DNA of 64,000 nucleotides from Ophioderma brevispina (Eukaryota; Echinodermata; Ophiuroidea; Amphilepidida; Ophiodermatidae). The position numbers were made by a program, and so were the translations under genes. Shown here one piece after another: positions 62,826 to 64,000 of this stretch. Below the pieces are notes generated by a model. It did not search any database. It saw only the letters and a list, made by a program, of their open reading frames with translations, and was not told the origin of the DNA. The stretch is from contig JAMKCH010001632.1 of the NCBI GenBank assembly GCA_023653785.1, positions 1 through 64,000 on the forward strand, given 5' to 3'. Numbering within the stretch: position 1 is the first letter of the stretch; every line of letters starts with the position of its first letter.

Positions 62826-64000
62826 GGAGGAAAGTTCACTGGGGGTGGTACTCCCTTGTTTAGACGAGGGTTATAGTTTATCATAGAAAGAGGAATATAA
62901 ACCAGGAATGAACAATTCCTTTTGAGTGGTATTATAATACGAACCCTTCATAATTACTTGAAAATGATCTGAAAATCCTGGGGGGTCTTACTTTTGGTTT
63001 GGGTAGGTATGTGCGGCCGGGTGTTTGAACCCGAATCCCCGAAAAACTAAAAGATGAGAGAGTTACTATACCCATCCTCATACCCGCTTTGGTGGAGGTT
63101 TTGACCCTTTCCACTAAGACCCCCACTCGGGACTGGAAAAAAGAGACTATTCATTATACCAAAAACGGTTGTGAAAATGATACCCTTCTTGGCCGGACAA
63201 TCCACGTACCCCCTTTTCCACTAAACCCCCACTCGGGCTGAAAATGATCTACCAGTTATAACTTTTGACATTGCTTAGCCAATTATTGCTTTACTCTTTG
63301 TTAACTTAAACTGTTTTAAACACACCTGACCAATGGGGGGGGGGGGGGGGTAAGGGGGGGGGGGGGGGTTGGTTGGGGTCAACATGTCCCCCAAATCTCG
63401 ATGATTCAACTTTGTTATCAATGAAATAGGTTTTAAAGTCTGACTCAGAGATTTCAAAATATAATTTTTTAAGATATTAATTAAAAATAGTCACTAGAAC
63501 AAAAGATATTCACCTAGAATGATCAATTTCTCAAAGTTTGAGCATGAATCGGATTCGTTTGATGCAGTAGTAAATACATTATGATTATATACAGTGCCAT
63601 AGGATACTGTGTATAACAAAAGTTCCGGATCCGGAACTTGGTAACAAAGATGGATTTTCTATATGAAGTGGCTTCGATTTCAGCTCTAGCTATTTCACAC
63701 AATGATTAGTATATGACAAGCATTAGTACATGCAAAAAACACAACTTGTTTGAAAATGAGGGCGCCCTCATCGGGAAATCTCTGAGTCGCCTTTAAGTAA
63801 CTTCTATTCAGTACCAAACATTCAATTCCCCACTGTTTATCTGACGTCATATTGAACGTATTGAACGTGCACCCTCGCCAATAGAATATATTGTTTAGTT
63901 TATGCAAGTTTAACAGAGTTATTGGTTTTGTTCTGTTATTGGTCGTGTTCCAAAATATTTTTCACAACGTGAAAAAAAAATAGCAGAAAAAAAACAACTC
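62826..64000. other. No gene seen
   Basis: Contains a repeated CCACTAAACCCCCACTCGGG phrase (63110 and 63215) and two G runs near 63336-63370. Short frames only. Confidence 0.35.

Overview
This is a 64 kb piece of a eukaryotic, animal-type genome. It is AT-rich and intron-rich, has GT-AG splice sites, and is packed with TTAA-type and hAT-type miniature transposons, LINE remnants and minisatellites. The repeat content and the one recognisable gene suit a marine invertebrate (an echinoderm or a similar deuterostome is my guess, not shown). There is no prokaryotic gene layout, and I found no convincing tRNA, rRNA or CRISPR array. Exons that are otherwise recognisable carry 1-2 base indels, and duplicated blocks differ mainly by small indels. 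This suggests an unpolished long-read assembly, so many broken frames may be sequence errors.

The backbone of the window is one long gene on the minus strand, from about 43,138 down to about 13,362. It encodes a PLP-dependent Cys/Met-metabolism enzyme of the cystathionine gamma-lyase / methionine gamma-lyase type. Seven exons can be placed, from an ATG-bearing first exon (42,920-43,138) to the C-terminal exon (13,362-13,441). I could not find the exons for the YGGT segment (expected 27.1-40.8 kb), the segment after the PLP lysine region (expected 17.7-27.0 kb) and a short piece between 13.44 and 14.28 kb. The introns are up to about 13.7 kb and hold almost all the mobile elements. A second, unrecognised plus-strand gene seems to end near 5,090. 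Its main exon (1,291-2,237) is proline-rich and holds an 18-bp repeat reading PGWQPQ.

Region by region: 0-5 kb, proline-rich gene with a 150-bp tandem repeat and a 570-bp tandem duplication; 5-13 kb, hAT MITE, TIR elements, TTAA MITEs, G-rich minisatellite; 13-27 kb, 3' half of the lyase gene with MITEs, a hAT element with a perfect 8-bp target duplication and a LINE tail; 27-43 kb, 5' half of the lyase gene with a TTAA MITE beside an unoccupied copy of its host repeat, a 3.2-kb tandem duplication, a 3.6-kb foldback-like structure and a 20-bp minisatellite; 44-47 kb, a 5'-truncated LINE with reverse transcriptase and a Cys/His finger; 49-64 kb, minisatellites and a roughly 9-kb foldback structure whose two arms are inverted arrays of a ~350-bp unit around a ~2.7-kb core.

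The least ordinary items are the two foldback structures with tandem-array arms, the TTAA MITE family with at least four copies, and the minus-strand gene that has absorbed all of this in its introns.
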